From: Methanothrix sp.
GTDB lineage: Archaea > Halobacteriota > Methanosarcinia > Methanotrichales > Methanotrichaceae
Direction: 5' to 3'
Length of the DNA: 6,351 nt
NCBI GenBank assembly: GCA_028682845.1
Contig: JAJRAT010000191.1
Coordinates: forward strand, 1 to 6,351
Part shown: piece by piece, positions 5,152 to 6,351 of the stretch
How positions within the stretch are numbered: the stretch's first letter is position 1
Layout: the number at the start of each line of letters is the position of its first letter
The notes under the pieces: generated by a model
What the model saw: the letters and a program-made list of their open reading frames with translations, nothing else
What the model was told of the DNA's origin: nothing
The model's database searches: none
Position numbers and translations under genes: made by a program

Positions 5152-6351
5152 CTACGACATATAGTTTTCGTAGATGTAGATATCCTTGTCTCCGCTGCGG
5201 TCATCCGTCCAGACTATGCGTCCGGTGCGGATGCGCGGCTGGGTCTGGTTTCCGGCATCGGTGCAGATAGGCTTCTCCTTTTGCACATTCTGGTCGTAGA
5301 CGTAAACATCCCAGTTGCCGCTGCGTTTGTCCTGCCAGACGATTACACCGTTCTCGACATCCGGATTGGTCTGGTCGGCCTTGTCTCGGGTTATCTGCAT
5401 CTCCTTACTGGTATTGAGGTCGTAGGCATAGATATCCCAGTTGCCGTTCCGGTTGTCCTGCCAGACGATCATCTTGCCGTCCGTCGAGGGATTGGTCTTC
5501 TCGCCAGGTCCGCTGGTGAGCTGTGCCGGATCTTTGTTTTGATTCCATGTCCAGATATCCATGTTCCCGTTCTTGTTGTCCTGGTAGACAACGATGTTTC
5601 CGCCCGTGCGTGCATTTGTGCCGCTGGGCGGGATGGATGGAGCGCTCTCCGTGCCGAAGAGCAGTTTTTTGTAGACTCTCCAGCCGAAGCTTGCAACCGG
5701 CTGATCCAGGTAAGTGTAGTAATTCTCGCCCAAGGAAATAGGCGCGGATTTAGCCAATCCATAAACCAGTTCGGTTCGGTTGTCGATGGACACATCGAAG
5801 GTTCTGACGCACCAATAGTCCTCGATATTGTACTGGTTCAGCGGATTTCTGGCAATCCAGCTGATCACATTTCCATTGATATCGGGGTACATGTCCTCAT
5901 AGGGACTGGCGGCCAAGGGCAGCTCGACCTCCTGGGTCAGGCTGTAGACATACACATCCGGATTTCCGGTGCGGTTGTCCATCCAGGCCACGTAGTATCC
6001 CACCTGATCATTGCCGCCCACCGCCGGATAGCTCTGGTCTCCCGGTGCCTTGCACACGGCACTGCTCTGGCCAGCAGTCACAGGCACGGATCTCGGCCTG
6101 CCAGTCAGGGCATTCAGCCAGACCAATTTTGTGTCCATGCTGGGCTTGACCTGGCCCGGTCCCGCTCCCACCAGTTCGTCCTTCCAGTTGCTCGTATCCA
6201 ATTTTCGAATGGATGTATCCGTGCCCGAACCGTCCACATAGGCGATGTACTTGCCCGAGACCACGGGGCTTGTCTGCTCTCCGGGCCGAGGATACGTCTT
6301 GCCCCACTTCTTGTCCCAGAAGTAGTAGGATATGTCTCCGCTCTTGGCATC
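5152..6351 (-). CDS. TolB-like beta-propeller repeat protein, probably cell-surface (5' end outside the window)
   Basis: The frame is open from the window edge (6351) to the TAG at 5154-5152, giving 399 residues. A GTG at 6264 could be mistaken for the start, but the 29 codons before it contain no stop and encode repeat-like sequence (for example RPGEQTSP), so the true start lies beyond the window. The protein consists of about nine propeller-blade units of 40-50 residues. The last four are regular, with a core like IVWQDNRNGNWDIYAYD followed by a variable stretch and a new TNP or TQP start. Upstream blades are more divergent (AWMDNRTGNPDVYVYS is still clear). Such repeats are common in secreted or S-layer-associated proteins of methanogens and resemble TolB blades. 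Ligand and function are unknown. No signal peptide can be seen because the N-terminus is missing, and there is no C-terminal membrane anchor. It has its own terminator and is not part of the pdx operon. Confidence 0.9.
   Translation of the reverse strand, partial: DAKSGDISYYFWDKKWGKTYPRPGEQTSPVVSGKYIAYVDGSGTDTSIRKLDTSNWKDELVGAGPGQVKPSMDTKLVWLNALTGRPRSVPVTAGQSSAVCKAPGDQSYPAVGGNDQVGYYVAWMDNRTGNPDVYVYSLTQEVELPLAASPYEDMYPDINGNVISWIARNPLNQYNIEDYWCVRTFDVSIDNRTELVYGLAKSAPISLGENYYTYLDQPVASFGWRVYKKLLFGTESAPSIPPSGTNARTGGNIVVYQDNKNGNMDIWTWNQNKDPAQLTSGPGEKTNPSTDGKMIVWQDNRNGNWDIYAYDLNTSKEMQITRDKADQTNPDVENGVIVWQDKRSGNWDVYVYDQNVQKEKPICTDAGNQTQPRIRTGRIVWTDDRSGDKDIYIYENYMS
5155..5619 (-). repeat. four tandem propeller-blade repeats at the 3' end of the surface-protein gene
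   Basis: Successive units occupy 5497-5619 (41 codons), 5371-5496 (42), 5245-5370 (42) and 5155-5244 (30, truncated at the stop). The middle two are also similar as DNA: ATCCCAGTTGCCG and TTGTCCTGCCAGACGAT (plus-strand reading) each recur exactly 126 bases apart (5308/5434 and 5327/5453). This points to fairly recent duplication or recombination between blades. The shortened last unit suggests that the propeller is closed by a strand from the N-terminal side. Confidence 0.85.

Overview
The window looks like an ordinary chromosomal segment of a GC-rich methanogenic archaeon. Three observations suggest this. The alanyl-tRNA synthetase is of the archaeal type (907 residues, with an N-terminal four-cysteine extension). 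Vitamin B6 is made by the PdxS/PdxT (DXP-independent) route. One gene carries the tandem 42-residue beta-propeller repeats common in surface proteins of Methanosarcinales. The closest guess is Methanothrix/Methanosaeta or a relative; this is inference from gene content and style, not a database match. Promoter and terminator signals are also archaeal in style: a BRE-TATA element and T-rich termination tracts.

All convincing genes lie on the minus strand, so transcription runs from high to low coordinates. Right end (5152-6351): the 3' part of a beta-propeller gene whose reading frame stays open to the window edge, followed by a strong T-rich terminator (5081-5128). Centre (3098-4931): a compact operon, pdxS - pdxT - orf118. 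A BRE/TATA promoter lies just upstream of pdxS. The pdxS stop and pdxT start are directly adjacent (TAAGTG), and one base separates the pdxT stop from the orf118 start, so the three are probably translationally coupled. PdxT releases ammonia from glutamine and PdxS uses it with two sugar phosphates to make pyridoxal 5'-phosphate. orf118 is an unrecognised, charged, probably coiled-coil protein.

Left (196-2919): alaS, separated from orf118 by 178 bases that hold two terminator-like structures and a weak promoter candidate. alaS is therefore more likely a separate unit than a tail of the pdx operon. Left edge (1-195): non-coding sequence with a T-rich terminator for alaS, a striking 12-bp perfect inverted repeat around an AT-rich TATA-like core, and a possible start site for a further minus-strand gene at position 9.

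No mobile element, CRISPR array, RNA gene or multi-gene defence or novel system is visible. The points most worth a second look are orf118 coupled to PLP synthase, the inverted repeat at 56-111, and the coding-like composition of the plus strand in the gap upstream of alaS.
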